A stretch of DNA of 64,000 nucleotides from Pseudomonas sp. HR96. Lineage in GTDB: Bacteria > Pseudomonadota > Gammaproteobacteria > Pseudomonadales > Pseudomonadaceae. Shown piece after piece: positions 1 to 8,073 of the stretch. Position numbers and translations under genes: made by a program. Under the pieces are notes generated by a model that made no database searches, had not been told where the DNA came from, and was given only the letters and a program-made list of their open reading frames with translations. The stretch's first letter is position 1; each line of letters opens with the position of its first letter. The stretch lies in NCBI RefSeq assembly GCF_034059295.1, contig NZ_CP139141.1:5439001-5503000 (forward strand). The letters are read 5' to 3'.

Positions 1-114
1 GCCCAAGATGGCTCGGATCGCACCATGAACCGTGTTGCACAGGACGGCTCCGACCGCACCCTGATCCGCGTCGCCCAGGACGGCTCGGACCACGTGCTGA
101 ACAATCGCGTATGA
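1..114 (+). CDS. C-terminal part of a secreted 12-residue-repeat protein (partial)
   Basis: The reading frame is open from the first base and ends in TGA at 112-114. It encodes two and a half copies of the unit (V)AQDGSDRTxxR, followed by a closing unit ending DHVLNNRV. The same ending closes the complete gene at 525-905, so this is an upstream tandem copy whose signal peptide and first repeats lie outside the window. The six differences from the other copy within its first 39 bases fall mostly at third codon positions; from base 40 on the two are identical. Function unknown. Confidence 0.8.
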   Translation, partial: AQDGSDRTMNRVAQDGSDRTLIRVAQDGSDHVLNNRV

Positions 115-140
115 GTCAGTGCCTCGACAGTATCAAAGGC

Positions 141-179
141 AAACAAAAAACCCACCTCAAGCAGGTGGGTTTTTTGTTT
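141..179 (+). terminator. Rho-independent terminator of the first repeat-protein gene
   Basis: A perfect stem (141-157 with 163-179) has a GC core CCCACCT/AGGTGGG, a 5-base loop and flanking A and T tracts, so it could work in both directions. It starts 27 bases after the stop codon. An identical copy follows the second gene at 932-970. Confidence 0.85.
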
Positions 180-207
180 GGGCCGGGGCGAATACCGCGC
201 CGTCTGG

Positions 208-230
208 TTCGCGAGCAAGCTCGTTCCTAC
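208..230. repeat. REP-like palindrome
   Basis: A short palindrome, CGAGC-AA-GCTCG, is followed by TTCCTAC. It matches the head and tail of the common Pseudomonas REP element, whose usual core is GCGGGCAAGCCCGCTCCTAC. The copy here has diverged in the stem. An identical copy lies at 999-1021. Confidence 0.6.
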
Positions 231-290
231 GCGACTGGCGTTAGGCGTCGAGAGATGTATCAAGCTTAAACCGGTCGCTTGCGCTCCCTC

Positions 291-314
291 TCGCGGGCTC
301 TGCCCGCTCCCACA
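291..314. repeat. REP-like palindrome, diverged
   Basis: The sequence reads TCGCGGGCTCTGCCCGCTCC followed by CACA, the stem-loop plus tail layout of a Pseudomonas REP element with an altered loop. It lies in the gap between the two repeat-protein genes. Confidence 0.5.
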
Positions 315-329
315 TTTTTGACCGAGACC

Positions 330-417
330 ATCCACCCATCCACCCATCCACCCAGTCAGCCAGTCAGCCAGTCAGCCAGTCAGCCAGTCAGCCAGTCAGC
401 CAGTCAGCCAGTCAGCC
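330..417. repeat. 8-bp tandem repeat array (3 x ATCCACCC + 8 x AGTCAGCC)
   Basis: Three exact copies of ATCCACCC (330-353) run in the same 8-base phase into eight exact copies of AGTCAGCC (354-417). The array sits about 110 bases upstream of the repeat-protein start codon at 525, so it lies in or just upstream of its promoter region. Exact copies of this kind are prone to slippage. The rest of the 231-524 gap holds one REP-like element and the probable promoter. Confidence 0.9.
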
Positions 418-524
418 ATCATTTGCGGCGATACCCACAATCATCCCAATGAAATTCTCAAAAAAACCTCGGGGCGTAGACTTGCCACATACCCCAAACA
501 AACCAGGTTACGGAGAACTTCATC

Positions 525-905
525 ATGAAAAGCCAAATCATCCTCAGCATCGCTTTCTCGGTACTCGCAGCTAATGCATTCGCGCAGCCACTGACTCAAT
601 CGGTTGTCCAGCATCAAGCCCCGCAGGGTGTCGTGAAGCAGTTGATGGCTGAAGGCGGCTCTGATCGGGTTCTGCATCGTGTGGCCCAAGACGGCTCCGA
701 CCGCACCATGAACCGCGTCGCCCAGGACGGCTCCGACCGCACCCTGATCCGCGTCGCCCAAGACGGCTCCGACCGCACCATTAACCGCGTCGCCCAAGAC
801 GGTTCCGACCGCACCATGAACCGTGTCGCCCAGGACGGCTCCGACCGCACCCTGATCCGCGTCGCCCAGGACGGCTCGGACCACGTGCTGAACAATCGCG
901 TATGA
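525..905 (+). CDS. Secreted repeat protein of unknown function (12-residue GSDR repeats)
   Basis: A 126-residue protein. Residues 1-20 form a Sec signal peptide with a likely AxA cleavage site (ANAFA/Q). After a short linker come seven units of about 12 residues on the pattern VAQDGSDRTxNR; the first unit is degenerate (AEGGSDRVLHR) and the last is altered (DGSDHVLNNRV). GGAG precedes the ATG at a normal distance. Similar small repeat proteins occur in Pseudomonas and are sometimes loosely labelled 'phage infection protein'; I know of no proven role. The regular polar repeat could form a beta-solenoid or a surface fibre, which is inference. The gene is a tandem duplicate of the copy at 1-114. 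Confidence 0.8.
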   Translation: MKSQIILSIAFSVLAANAFAQPLTQSVVQHQAPQGVVKQLMAEGGSDRVLHRVAQDGSDRTMNRVAQDGSDRTLIRVAQDGSDRTINRVAQDGSDRTMNRVAQDGSDRTLIRVAQDGSDHVLNNRV

Positions 906-1022
906 GTCAGTGCCTCGACAGTATCAAAGGCAAACAAAAAACCCACCTCAAGCAGGTGGGTTTTTTGTTTGGGCCGGGGCGAATACCGCGCCGTCTGGTT
1001 CGCGAGCAAGCTCGTTCCTACG
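792..1022 (+). repeat. Second copy of a 231-bp duplicated segment (first copy 1-231)
   Basis: Bases 792-1022 repeat bases 1-231 at a constant offset of 791. They cover the end of the repeat protein, the stop codon, the terminator and the REP-like element. From base 40 (831 in this copy) the two are identical; only six differences lie in the first 39 bases. Similarity ends abruptly at 231/1022. This is a recent duplication or a gene-conversion tract, and its left edge lies outside the window. Confidence 0.85.
932..970 (+). terminator. Rho-independent terminator of the second repeat-protein gene
   Basis: Identical to the hairpin at 141-179: core stem CCCACCT/AGGTGGG with T and A tracts on either side. 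It starts 26 bases after the stop codon at 905. Confidence 0.85.
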
Positions 1023-1063
1023 GGATTGGCATCAGCCTCGAGCCAGGCACTCCCGCATAGCCG

Positions 1064-1471
1064 CTACTTCACGCACATCAACACAAACGCCTGCGAGCTG
1101 TCCGCCGACGGGCCGCCTTTGCTCAGTTGGGTGACGACGGTGACGTGGGTCGCTTTGGGGGCGGCGCCCAGGCGGGCCTGGCCGTAGTAGAGGTCATCTT
1201 CGTTGCGGGTGTCGGTCAGGGAGACGGCGCAGAAGCTTGGGGCCTGGGGGTAGATGCCGGCTTTGTATTTGATTTCGTAGTTGGCCAGGTAGCCTGGGTG
1301 GACCGAGTATTTGATGCTGTCGATCCATTCCGGCGACTGGGCCTGGACCTTGCCGTCGGCGCTGATCGAGGCGGTGTAGTGCGAGACGGGGGCGGTGTCG
1401 GCGACGGCCAGGCCGCAGAAGGTCAGGCCGGCGATGGCACAGGTGGCGCGCAGGTAGTGCGTGAGGCTCAT
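1064..1471 (-). CDS. Hypothetical secreted protein
   Basis: A 135-residue protein with a typical signal peptide (MSLTHYLRATCAIAGLTFCG, cleavage near AVA/D at about residue 25). The mature part is small, with three cysteines in all including two in the mature region, enough for one disulfide. Its sequence matches no family I recognise. A strong Shine-Dalgarno GGAGG lies seven bases before the ATG, within GGAGGGCCCTCC. It lies on the same strand and downstream of the sulfotransferase gene but 125 bases away, so co-transcription is uncertain. Confidence 0.65.
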   Translation of the reverse strand: MSLTHYLRATCAIAGLTFCGLAVADTAPVSHYTASISADGKVQAQSPEWIDSIKYSVHPGYLANYEIKYKAGIYPQAPSFCAVSLTDTRNEDDLYYGQARLGAAPKATHVTVVTQLSKGGPSADSSQAFVLMCVK

Positions 1472-1596
1472 GGAGGGCCCTCCGAGGGCGGTTGGTTAGG
1501 CCGACCAATCTAGAGGGCGCACGGAGTGGAGCAAGGAGGGCTCAGTTGCAGGGTATTACGGCCTGGGGCAGCTTTTCCCTGCGGGGAATGGGCCGT

Positions 1597-2907
1597 CTAG
1601 CGCTGGGCCAGCTTGACCGGCGTTTGCGCACGCGGGGTGCCGGCCGGGACCCAGTCGTAGTTGACGGGCAAGGCGCGATACACCCAGTTACTAATTGCCT
1701 CGCTGCCCGGCGCCTGGCCGAGGTAGGGGCTGACGTATTCCCAGACGATTTCGCCGGCGCTGGTCACCTGGAAGAAGCGGCCGTTCATGCCTTCGTCGAT
1801 CAGGGTGTTGCCGTTGGGCAGGCGCCGGGCGCTGCTGATGAACGAGCTGTAGAAGGCCCAGCCCGGCTGCATGGAGCTGGCGGCGCTGTACTGCCAGACG
1901 ATCTGGCGGGTGGTGGGGTCGATTTCCAGCACCCGGGAACCGCTGGCCAGGCCCAGCGGCACGCTGGGGTAGCCGGCGCTGCCCTGGTTGTCGAACACCA
2001 GCAGGTGGCCGGCGCCGGGCAGGCCGGCGGGGATGATGTGGGCGTCGTGCTGGCCGACGAACTGGTCGACCGGGCGCGGCAGTGGCTGGCTGGCCTGGGG
2101 GTTGGGGCTGACGTGGGGCAGGTTCGGGCCCAAGCTCCAGACGACCTTGCCGCTGTGCTTGTCGATGATGGCGATGAAGTTGGCGTTGCGCGAGTCCAGC
2201 AGCAGGTTGTCAGGGGCGAAGCGCTGGTCGCCGGCGTCGTACCAACGGTTGGGGCCGACCACATTGAGGTTGTTGATGTGCAGGTAGTCGGGGTTGTTGC
2301 TGGCGCGCACCAGTTGCAGTTGTTCGGCGGTGAAGCCGAATTCCTCGAGGTGTTCGGAAGCCAGCCACTGCCATTGAATGCGGCCGTCGGGGGCCACTTC
2401 GTAGACCACGTCGTCGATGACTTGCGGCACCTTGAAGCCGGGCACCGCATGCACCTTGTTGGCCAGCACCAGTGTGTTGCCATTGCTCAGACGGCGCTGG
2501 TCGTGGTGCTGTTGCGCGGCGCCACCGGGGGCCTTGTCGCCCCACTGCCAGACCACTTTGCCGCTCCAATCCAGCTCGCCGATGCTCTGGTTGCCCAGGC
2601 CGTTGCCGGCGGCGCCGAGCTTGCCGGGGTCCTTGTCGGCCAGTTGCAGCAGCACGTGGCCGCGCTGGCCGCCGACCAGCGCCGGGTCGATGATCGCCGA
2701 GGGAAAGCCGGCCTGGGGCCAGCGCTTGACCTCGTTGCCGTCCATGTCGATCAGGTGGGTCTGCTTGTCGGCACCGCTGAAGATGACGTACTGGTTGTAG
2801 GCCTTGTCCGGGTCGTAGCGGGTCACGCCGGTGGGGTAGACGCTGGGAGCGGCGTGCACGCTGCCGGCCAGCAGGGCCAGGGTCAGGTTGATCAATGTCT
2901 TGCGCAT
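1597..2907 (-). CDS. Arylsulfotransferase (ASST)-like periplasmic protein
   Basis: A 436-residue protein with a signal peptide cut near VHA/A (residue 19). The body shows blade repeats of the ASST beta-propeller type: several segments like GxVVWQW, GRIQWQW and RQIVWQY, each followed by an LxNGNTL strand. Histidines occur in HHDQRRLSNGN, YLHINN and GQHDAHI, where family members carry their sulfate-handling histidines. ASST enzymes move sulfate from one phenolic ester to another without PAPS, in the periplasm. The gene starts 21 bases after the stop of the TonB receptor on the same strand, so the two probably form one operon. That pairing suggests a role in handling imported aromatic sulfate esters. 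Catalytic activity is not certain, since members of this fold also exist without it. Confidence 0.72.
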   Translation of the reverse strand: MRKTLINLTLALLAGSVHAAPSVYPTGVTRYDPDKAYNQYVIFSGADKQTHLIDMDGNEVKRWPQAGFPSAIIDPALVGGQRGHVLLQLADKDPGKLGAAGNGLGNQSIGELDWSGKVVWQWGDKAPGGAAQQHHDQRRLSNGNTLVLANKVHAVPGFKVPQVIDDVVYEVAPDGRIQWQWLASEHLEEFGFTAEQLQLVRASNNPDYLHINNLNVVGPNRWYDAGDQRFAPDNLLLDSRNANFIAIIDKHSGKVVWSLGPNLPHVSPNPQASQPLPRPVDQFVGQHDAHIIPAGLPGAGHLLVFDNQGSAGYPSVPLGLASGSRVLEIDPTTRQIVWQYSAASSMQPGWAFYSSFISSARRLPNGNTLIDEGMNGRFFQVTSAGEIVWEYVSPYLGQAPGSEAISNWVYRALPVNYDWVPAGTPRAQTPVKLAQR

Positions 2908-2928
2908 GGTGGAGTCCTCGCCAACAGG

Positions 2929-5295
2929 TCAGAAGTCGTAACGGGCGGTCACGCCCAGGGTGCGTGGGCTGCCCAGCAAGCCTTCATAGCCGCCGTTGGG
3001 GGCGTTCCACAGGGTGGTGTAGTAGGTCTTGTCGAAGGCGTTCTTCAGCCAGATCGAGGTGTCCCACTGGCCTTGGCCGAGGTTGCCGCGCAGGCCCGTG
3101 GAGAGGTTGACCACGGCGTAGGACGGCAGCTGGGCGTAGCTGGAATCTTCCACGGTGCCGACTGCGTGGGTGCGGAACGAGTAGCTGCCGGTGACGTAGG
3201 GTTCCAGGCCGTTGGCCAGGTTCCACTTGTACTCGGCGTTGGCGTTGGTCACCCATTTCGAGGCGCCGACCACCTGGTGGCCGCTGAGGTCGCAGGAGGT
3301 CGGCGCGCCTGGGCGTTCGCTGACTTCCGGCGGGCACGGGGCGTCCTTGTAGGACAGGTAGCGCACGTCGTTGTAGGTGCCGTTGATGTTCAAGGTCAGG
3401 CCGCGGATGGGGATCAGCGTGCTGTCCAGCTCCAACCCGCGCGAGCGCACCGAGCCGGCGTTGGTCAGGTAGGAGACGCGGTTGGCGGCGTCGTAGGCGT
3501 TGGTCTGGTAGCCGTTGACCTGGGTCCAGAACAGGTTGGCGTTGAGCTGCAGGCGGCGGTCCCAGAGGGTGCTCTTGAGGCCCAGTTCGGCGTCGTTGGC
3601 GCGCTCGCCGCCCACCAGCAGCGAGTCGGCGCCGGCGGTCGGCGCGCTGCCCACGGCCAGGTTGACCCCGCCGGACTTCTCGCCGTGGGACAGGGTGGCG
3701 TAGCCCAGCACGTTGTCGGTGAAGTGGTAGTTCAGGCTCAGCAGGCCCGACGGGCTGGCGCTGTACTGGTTGAGGTCGCCGGAGTCGTAGGCGCCGGCTC
3801 GACCGTTGCGCTGGGCAGCGGCGGCGCCGGTGACGGCCGCGCCACCCAGCGGGGCGTTGCGGTTGACCCACGCGCTCTTCTCTTCATAGGTGCCGCGCAG
3901 GCCGGCGGTGAAGTCCAGCTTGGGCGTCAGGTGCCAGGTGCCCTGGGCGAACAGGGCGAAGCTGTTGGTGTCGATGTGGCCCTTGCCGATGCTGGTGACG
4001 TTGCTCAGCGCGCCAGCGGCGGTGCCGTTCCAGACGTCGGCCTGGGGGCCGTAGTAGGCGAAGGATTTGTTGTCCAGGTCGTTGCCGTAGTAGTACGCGC
4101 CGAGCACGTAGTCGAAGGCGCCACCGGACGGCGAGGCCAGGCGAAATTCCTGCGACCACTGTTTGTCCTGCACCGAGACGCCGGCGTTGTAGGTGGTGGC
4201 GACGTTGAGGCCATCGTCGTTGCGCGGGGTGAAGTCCCAGAAGCGGTAGGCGCTGATGGAGGTCAGGGTGTAGTCGCTGGGCAGCTTCCAGTTGGCCTCC
4301 ACCGAGGTGCCGCCCTGGTGCACGGTGACGTGCTGGTCGTTGTCCAGGTTGACCTTGCGATCGGAGCCGTCCACCAGGGTGGCGCCGGCCGCCGCCGCGC
4401 GGCTCTCGTAGAGGTTGACGCCGTTGACCACCGGGCCGGTGTTGAACAGCGTGCGGGTGCCGGCGCTGGAGTCTTCCTCGTTGTAGTCACCGATCCAGCG
4501 CAGGCTGAAGTCTTCGTTGGGCTTGAACAGCAACTGGCCCCGGAAGCCGTCCCGCGAGCCGCCGTCGAACTTGCGGCTGTCGTGTTCGTTGTCGATGTCG
4601 CCGTCACTGCGGGTGCGGTAGGCCGACAGGCGCCCGGCCAGCTCGTCGGTGATCGGCCCGGAGATCGTGCCCTTGGTCTGGAAATAGCCGTCCTCGCCCA
4701 CCGAGGTCTCGATGGTGCGCTCGGGGGTGAAGGTCGGGGCGCGGGTGGTGATGTTGAGCACCCCGGCGGTGGTGTTCTTGCCGAACAGGGTGCCTTGCGG
4801 CCCGCGCAAAACATCCAGCTGGTCGATGTCCATCAGGTCGAACACGGCCATCCCCGGGCGGCCGAGGTAGACGTTGTCGATGTACAGGCCGACGCTGCCT
4901 TCCAGGCCGTCGCTGGCCGGGTTGTTGCCCAGCCCGCGGATCGAGATGCTCGACTGGCGTGCGTGCATGTAGGCGACGTTGAGGCTCGGCGCCAGCTGCT
5001 GGATGTCCTGGATGCGGTAGATACGTTGCGCCTCCAGGGTCTGCCCGGTGACCACGGTGATCGGCGTCGGTACGTCCTGGGCACTCTCTTCACGGCGCCG
5101 GGTGGTCACGGTGACGGTCTGCAGATGGGTGTCGGCGTCGGCCTGGCTGGCCGGGGTGGCGGTGCTCGTCGTATCGGCCTGGGCCAGCGAGGCGCCAGCG
5201 CTGCCGGCCAGCAACAGGGCCAGGGGCAGCCGTTTGAGCTGGCGTAAGGAGTCGGGCGAACGGTGGGAGATCGGGGTCACGGGGCGCTCCTGCAT
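2929..5295 (-). CDS. TonB-dependent outer-membrane receptor (SftP-like)
   Basis: 788 residues. A long signal sequence (about residues 1-40, hydrophobic core LALLLAGSAGASLAQA) is followed by a TonB-box-like stretch QTVTVTT. The plug domain has typical motifs: SSISIRGLG, VGLYIDNVYLGRP and DVLRGPQGTLFGKNTTAG. A 22-strand barrel ends in ...VTARYDF with the usual terminal phenylalanine. Such receptors carry scarce ligands across the outer membrane using TonB energy. The neighbours (ASST-like protein downstream, LysR regulator upstream and divergent, sulfatases, ats transporter) point to sulfate esters as the ligand, as for SftP of P. putida. This is by context, not by binding residues. GGAA precedes the chosen ATG. 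Confidence 0.85.
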   Translation of the reverse strand: MQERPVTPISHRSPDSLRQLKRLPLALLLAGSAGASLAQADTTSTATPASQADADTHLQTVTVTTRRREESAQDVPTPITVVTGQTLEAQRIYRIQDIQQLAPSLNVAYMHARQSSISIRGLGNNPASDGLEGSVGLYIDNVYLGRPGMAVFDLMDIDQLDVLRGPQGTLFGKNTTAGVLNITTRAPTFTPERTIETSVGEDGYFQTKGTISGPITDELAGRLSAYRTRSDGDIDNEHDSRKFDGGSRDGFRGQLLFKPNEDFSLRWIGDYNEEDSSAGTRTLFNTGPVVNGVNLYESRAAAAGATLVDGSDRKVNLDNDQHVTVHQGGTSVEANWKLPSDYTLTSISAYRFWDFTPRNDDGLNVATTYNAGVSVQDKQWSQEFRLASPSGGAFDYVLGAYYYGNDLDNKSFAYYGPQADVWNGTAAGALSNVTSIGKGHIDTNSFALFAQGTWHLTPKLDFTAGLRGTYEEKSAWVNRNAPLGGAAVTGAAAAQRNGRAGAYDSGDLNQYSASPSGLLSLNYHFTDNVLGYATLSHGEKSGGVNLAVGSAPTAGADSLLVGGERANDAELGLKSTLWDRRLQLNANLFWTQVNGYQTNAYDAANRVSYLTNAGSVRSRGLELDSTLIPIRGLTLNINGTYNDVRYLSYKDAPCPPEVSERPGAPTSCDLSGHQVVGASKWVTNANAEYKWNLANGLEPYVTGSYSFRTHAVGTVEDSSYAQLPSYAVVNLSTGLRGNLGQGQWDTSIWLKNAFDKTYYTTLWNAPNGGYEGLLGSPRTLGVTARYDF

Positions 5296-5309
5296 ATTCC
5301 AAATGGTTT

Positions 5310-5318
5310 GCTATTTAT
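5310..5318. promoter_or_regulatory. GCTATTTAT element in the receptor/LysR divergent promoter
   Basis: GCTATTTAT lies in an AT-rich 117-bp gap between two divergent genes. The same core recurs at 10138-10150 before the ats transporter operon and, inverted, at 15467-15475 before the binding-protein gene. It could be a shared -10 region or part of a LysR-family operator of the sulfur-starvation regulon. No protein can be assigned from sequence alone. Confidence 0.35.
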
Positions 5319-5412
5319 ATTTTTTCAAATATTTACGATATATAGAAATGCCTTTATAAGGAGTCCAGTTGCGGCATGCCAATGCATTTCCCCGATACTT
5401 TTGATGTGGCCC

Positions 5413-6363
5413 ATGCATATCGATCTGCGCCAGTTACGACACCTCATCGCCCTCGCCGACCATCGCAGCTTCGTCGCTGCCGCCGTGGCCGTGAACCTTT
5501 CGCAGTCGGCGTTCAGCCGCAGCATCCAGGCGCTGGAGCACAGCGTTGGCTGCCAGTTGATCGACCGCGCGCGCAAGGACCTGGCCCCCACCCAACAGGG
5601 CCAGGTGGTGCTCGACCATGCGCGGCGGTTGGTCAGCGGCGCGCGTCAGCTGACCAACGAGATCATCCAGTTCAAAGGGCTCGAAGCCGGCGAGCTGCGC
5701 TTCGGCTGCGGCCCGGCGCCAGCGGCGGGGCTGATTCCGCGGGCGGTGGGGGCATTCATCGGCCATTACCCGCAGGCGCGGGTGCATTTTCAGGTGGACG
5801 ACTGGCAGAGCCTGAGCAAGCGCCTGCTGGGCGACGAGTTCGAGTTCTTTGTCGCCGACACCCGCCAGTTCGAGGCGGACCCGGACTACCTGACCCAGCG
5901 CCTGCGCCCTCGCCAGTGGCATTTCTGCTGCCGGGTCGGGCATCCGCTGGCGCAGCAGGCCAGGGTCAGCGCCGAGCAGCTGTTCAGCTATCCACTGGCG
6001 GTGACCATCCGCCCGCCAAACCTGCGCAAGGTCATCGCCGACCTCAGCGGGCGCCCCGACTACCAGCCCAATGTGGAGTGCGAGCACAGCTACAGCCTGC
6101 TGGGCGTGGTGCTGCGCTCGAACGCCATCGGCATCTGCGGCTCGTACAGCGATGCCCTGTACAGCGCCAAAGGCGAGCTGGTGCGGCTGAGCGTCGACGG
6201 CCTGGCTGGCGATTGCGAAGAGACCTTTACCCGCTATGGCATCGTCAGCCGCGCCGGGCATCGGCTGTCACCCCTGGCCAAGGCGATGGTCGAGCAGATC
6301 AAGCGCACCGATGACGAGGATGTCGGGGCCGAGGCGTATGAATTGAGCAATCTGGCGGTCTGA
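5413..6363 (+). CDS. LysR-family regulator of sulfate-ester genes (SftR-like)
   Basis: 316 residues. The N-terminal winged helix-turn-helix (about residues 3-62) contains LRQLRHLIALADHRSF and LSQSAFSRSIQALE. A LysR effector-binding domain follows (about 90-300), with the segment LRFGCGPAPAAGL that is nearly repeated in the second regulator at 9159. I chose the ATG at 5413 because the protein then begins exactly at the family start MxIDLRQLR; the frame stays open further upstream, but that part overlaps the receptor gene. It is divergent from the receptor, the usual place for a LysR activator. The likely role is activation of the receptor and sulfatase genes when sulfate is lacking. Confidence 0.85.
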   Translation: MHIDLRQLRHLIALADHRSFVAAAVAVNLSQSAFSRSIQALEHSVGCQLIDRARKDLAPTQQGQVVLDHARRLVSGARQLTNEIIQFKGLEAGELRFGCGPAPAAGLIPRAVGAFIGHYPQARVHFQVDDWQSLSKRLLGDEFEFFVADTRQFEADPDYLTQRLRPRQWHFCCRVGHPLAQQARVSAEQLFSYPLAVTIRPPNLRKVIADLSGRPDYQPNVECEHSYSLLGVVLRSNAIGICGSYSDALYSAKGELVRLSVDGLAGDCEETFTRYGIVSRAGHRLSPLAKAMVEQIKRTDDEDVGAEAYELSNLAV

Positions 6364-6465
6364 TCGGGTTATGCAATCGCTGCATCTGACCCATTCACCA
6401 AATGCGCTTGTCGCACGGCATCGCTCACCGCGAAATAGGCGCCACCTTTCCACCGGTGATCCGTC

Positions 6466-8073
6466 ATGCCTGCCCCCACCCCAATCCGCAACGTGCTTTA
6501 CATCATGTGCGACCAGCTGCGTCGCGATTACCTGTCGTGCTATGGCCACCCGCACCTGCAAACGCCCAACCTCGATCGCCTGGCCGCTGCCGGCGTGCGT
6601 TTCAGCCGCGCCTACACCCAGGGCACCATCTGCGGCCCGTCGCGGATGTCGGCCTACACCGGGCGCTATGTCAGCAGCCATCAGGTGGCCTGGAATGGCG
6701 TGCCATTGCCGCTCGACGAGCTGACCCTGGGCGACTACCTGCGCCCGGCCGGGATCCGCACGGCGCTGGTCGGCAAGACCCACGCCACGCCCAACGACGC
6801 CGCCCTGGCGCGCCTGCAACCGCACAGCGAGGCGGCCGAGCAGCTCAGCGAGGTCGGCTTCGAAGCCTTTTTCCGCCACGACGGCATCTACCCCGACGAC
6901 CCGCTGTTCGACGCCAAGCGCGACTCGGCGCCCTACACCCAATACCTGCGCGACCTTGGCTACGACGGCCAGAACCCCTGGCACGACTGGGCCAACGCCG
7001 CCGCCGGCGAGCACGGGGAAATCCTCAGCGGCTGGAAAATGCGCAACGCCCACCGCCCCGCGCGGGTCGCCGAAGCGCACTCGGAAACGGTGCACACCAC
7101 CGACCGCGCCATCGACTTCATCGCCGAGCAGGGCGAGCAACCCTGGTGCCTGCACCTGTCGTACATCAAGCCGCATTGGCCCTACATCGCGCCGGCGCCC
7201 TACCACGCGCTGTATGGCCGCGACCAGGTGCTGCCTGCGGTGCGCGCCGCCAGCGGCCAGCGCAGCGACCACCCGGTGTACGCCGCCTTCCGCCAGCACG
7301 AAGAGAGCCTGAATTTTGCCCGCGAAGACGTGCGCCTGAACGTCATCCCCACCTACATGGGGCTGATCAAGCAGGTCGACGATCAATTGGGTCGGTTGTT
7401 CGATTACCTGCAATCGACTGGGCGTTGGGACGACACGCTGATCGTGTTCACCAGCGACCACGGCGACTTCCTTGGCGATCACGAGCTGGGCGAAAAGGAA
7501 TTCCTGCTGGAGCAAGCCGTGGGCGTGCCGCTGATCGTCCGCGATCCGCGCCCGGCGGCGGACGTGACCCGCGGCACGGTGGACCGCAGCCTGGTGCAGA
7601 CTATCGACGCCCTGCCGACTTTCCTCGAGGCGCTCGGCCTGCCCGGTGCCGAGCATCGTCTGGAGGGCCGCTCGCTGTTGCCGCTGCTGCATGGCGCCAG
7701 CCCGGCGTGGCGCGAGTACGCCATTGCCGAGTACGACTACGCCTTCCAGGCGCCGGCCCGCGAACGCCTGGGCCAGCCGATCGACAGCTGCCGCATGACC
7801 ATGGTCTGCAGCCAGCGCTGGAAGTACCTGGCCTACGACGGCTTCCGCCCGCAGCTGTTCGACCTGCACAACGACCCCCACGAGCTGCACGACCTGGGCG
7901 CCGACCCGGCCCATGCCCAGGTGCGCGAGCAACACCTGGGCTACCTCTACCACTGGCTGCGCAACCTGAAACGCCGCACCACCATCAGCCACGAGGAGAT
8001 CGAGCGCCGTGGCCAGCGCTTTCGCTACGGCGAGCCGCAGGCCAGCAAGCTGGTACCCATCGGCGAGTGGTGA
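6466..8073 (+). CDS. Sulfatase-superfamily hydrolase, Cys-type (sulfatase or phosphonate monoesterase)
   Basis: 535 residues, of the alkaline phosphatase/type I sulfatase fold. The signature C-G-P-S-R starts at Cys56 and is followed by MSAYTGR, so Cys56 should be converted to formylglycine. Metal and active-site candidates are Asp16 (MCDQ), Lys104-Thr-His106 (GKTH) and Asp331-His332 (TSDHGD). A DQ instead of DD near the N-terminus and the GKTH motif resemble phosphonate/phosphate monoester hydrolases and choline-sulfatase relatives more than AtsA. There is no signal peptide, so it is cytoplasmic. It lies 102 bases after the LysR gene on the same strand. Context favours a sulfate ester substrate; a phosphoester is possible. 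Its stop codon directly abuts the stop of the convergent atsK-like gene. Confidence 0.8.
   Translation: MPAPTPIRNVLYIMCDQLRRDYLSCYGHPHLQTPNLDRLAAAGVRFSRAYTQGTICGPSRMSAYTGRYVSSHQVAWNGVPLPLDELTLGDYLRPAGIRTALVGKTHATPNDAALARLQPHSEAAEQLSEVGFEAFFRHDGIYPDDPLFDAKRDSAPYTQYLRDLGYDGQNPWHDWANAAAGEHGEILSGWKMRNAHRPARVAEAHSETVHTTDRAIDFIAEQGEQPWCLHLSYIKPHWPYIAPAPYHALYGRDQVLPAVRAASGQRSDHPVYAAFRQHEESLNFAREDVRLNVIPTYMGLIKQVDDQLGRLFDYLQSTGRWDDTLIVFTSDHGDFLGDHELGEKEFLLEQAVGVPLIVRDPRPAADVTRGTVDRSLVQTIDALPTFLEALGLPGAEHRLEGRSLLPLLHGASPAWREYAIAEYDYAFQAPARERLGQPIDSCRMTMVCSQRWKYLAYDGFRPQLFDLHNDPHELHDLGADPAHAQVREQHLGYLYHWLRNLKRRTTISHEEIERRGQRFRYGEPQASKLVPIGEW

Noticed and set aside
354..417. CRISPR-like array
   Set aside because: The 8-bp units are directly adjacent with no spacers, and no cas genes are present.
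441..1009. Two long antisense frames over the GSDR repeat gene
   Set aside because: The 36-base period keeps all frames free of stops, so open antisense frames follow from the repeat. The plus frame has signal peptide and RBS.
1492..5247. A 1251-codon open frame antisense to the ASST-like and TonB-receptor genes
   Set aside because: It is a high-GC shadow frame. Its translation is a low-complexity Val/Gly/Ala/His run without domains, while the opposite strand encodes two clear families with signal peptides and RBSs.
5263..5412. N-terminal extension of the LysR protein
   Set aside because: It overlaps the divergent receptor start and adds 50 residues foreign to the family. The ATG at 5413 gives the standard start.
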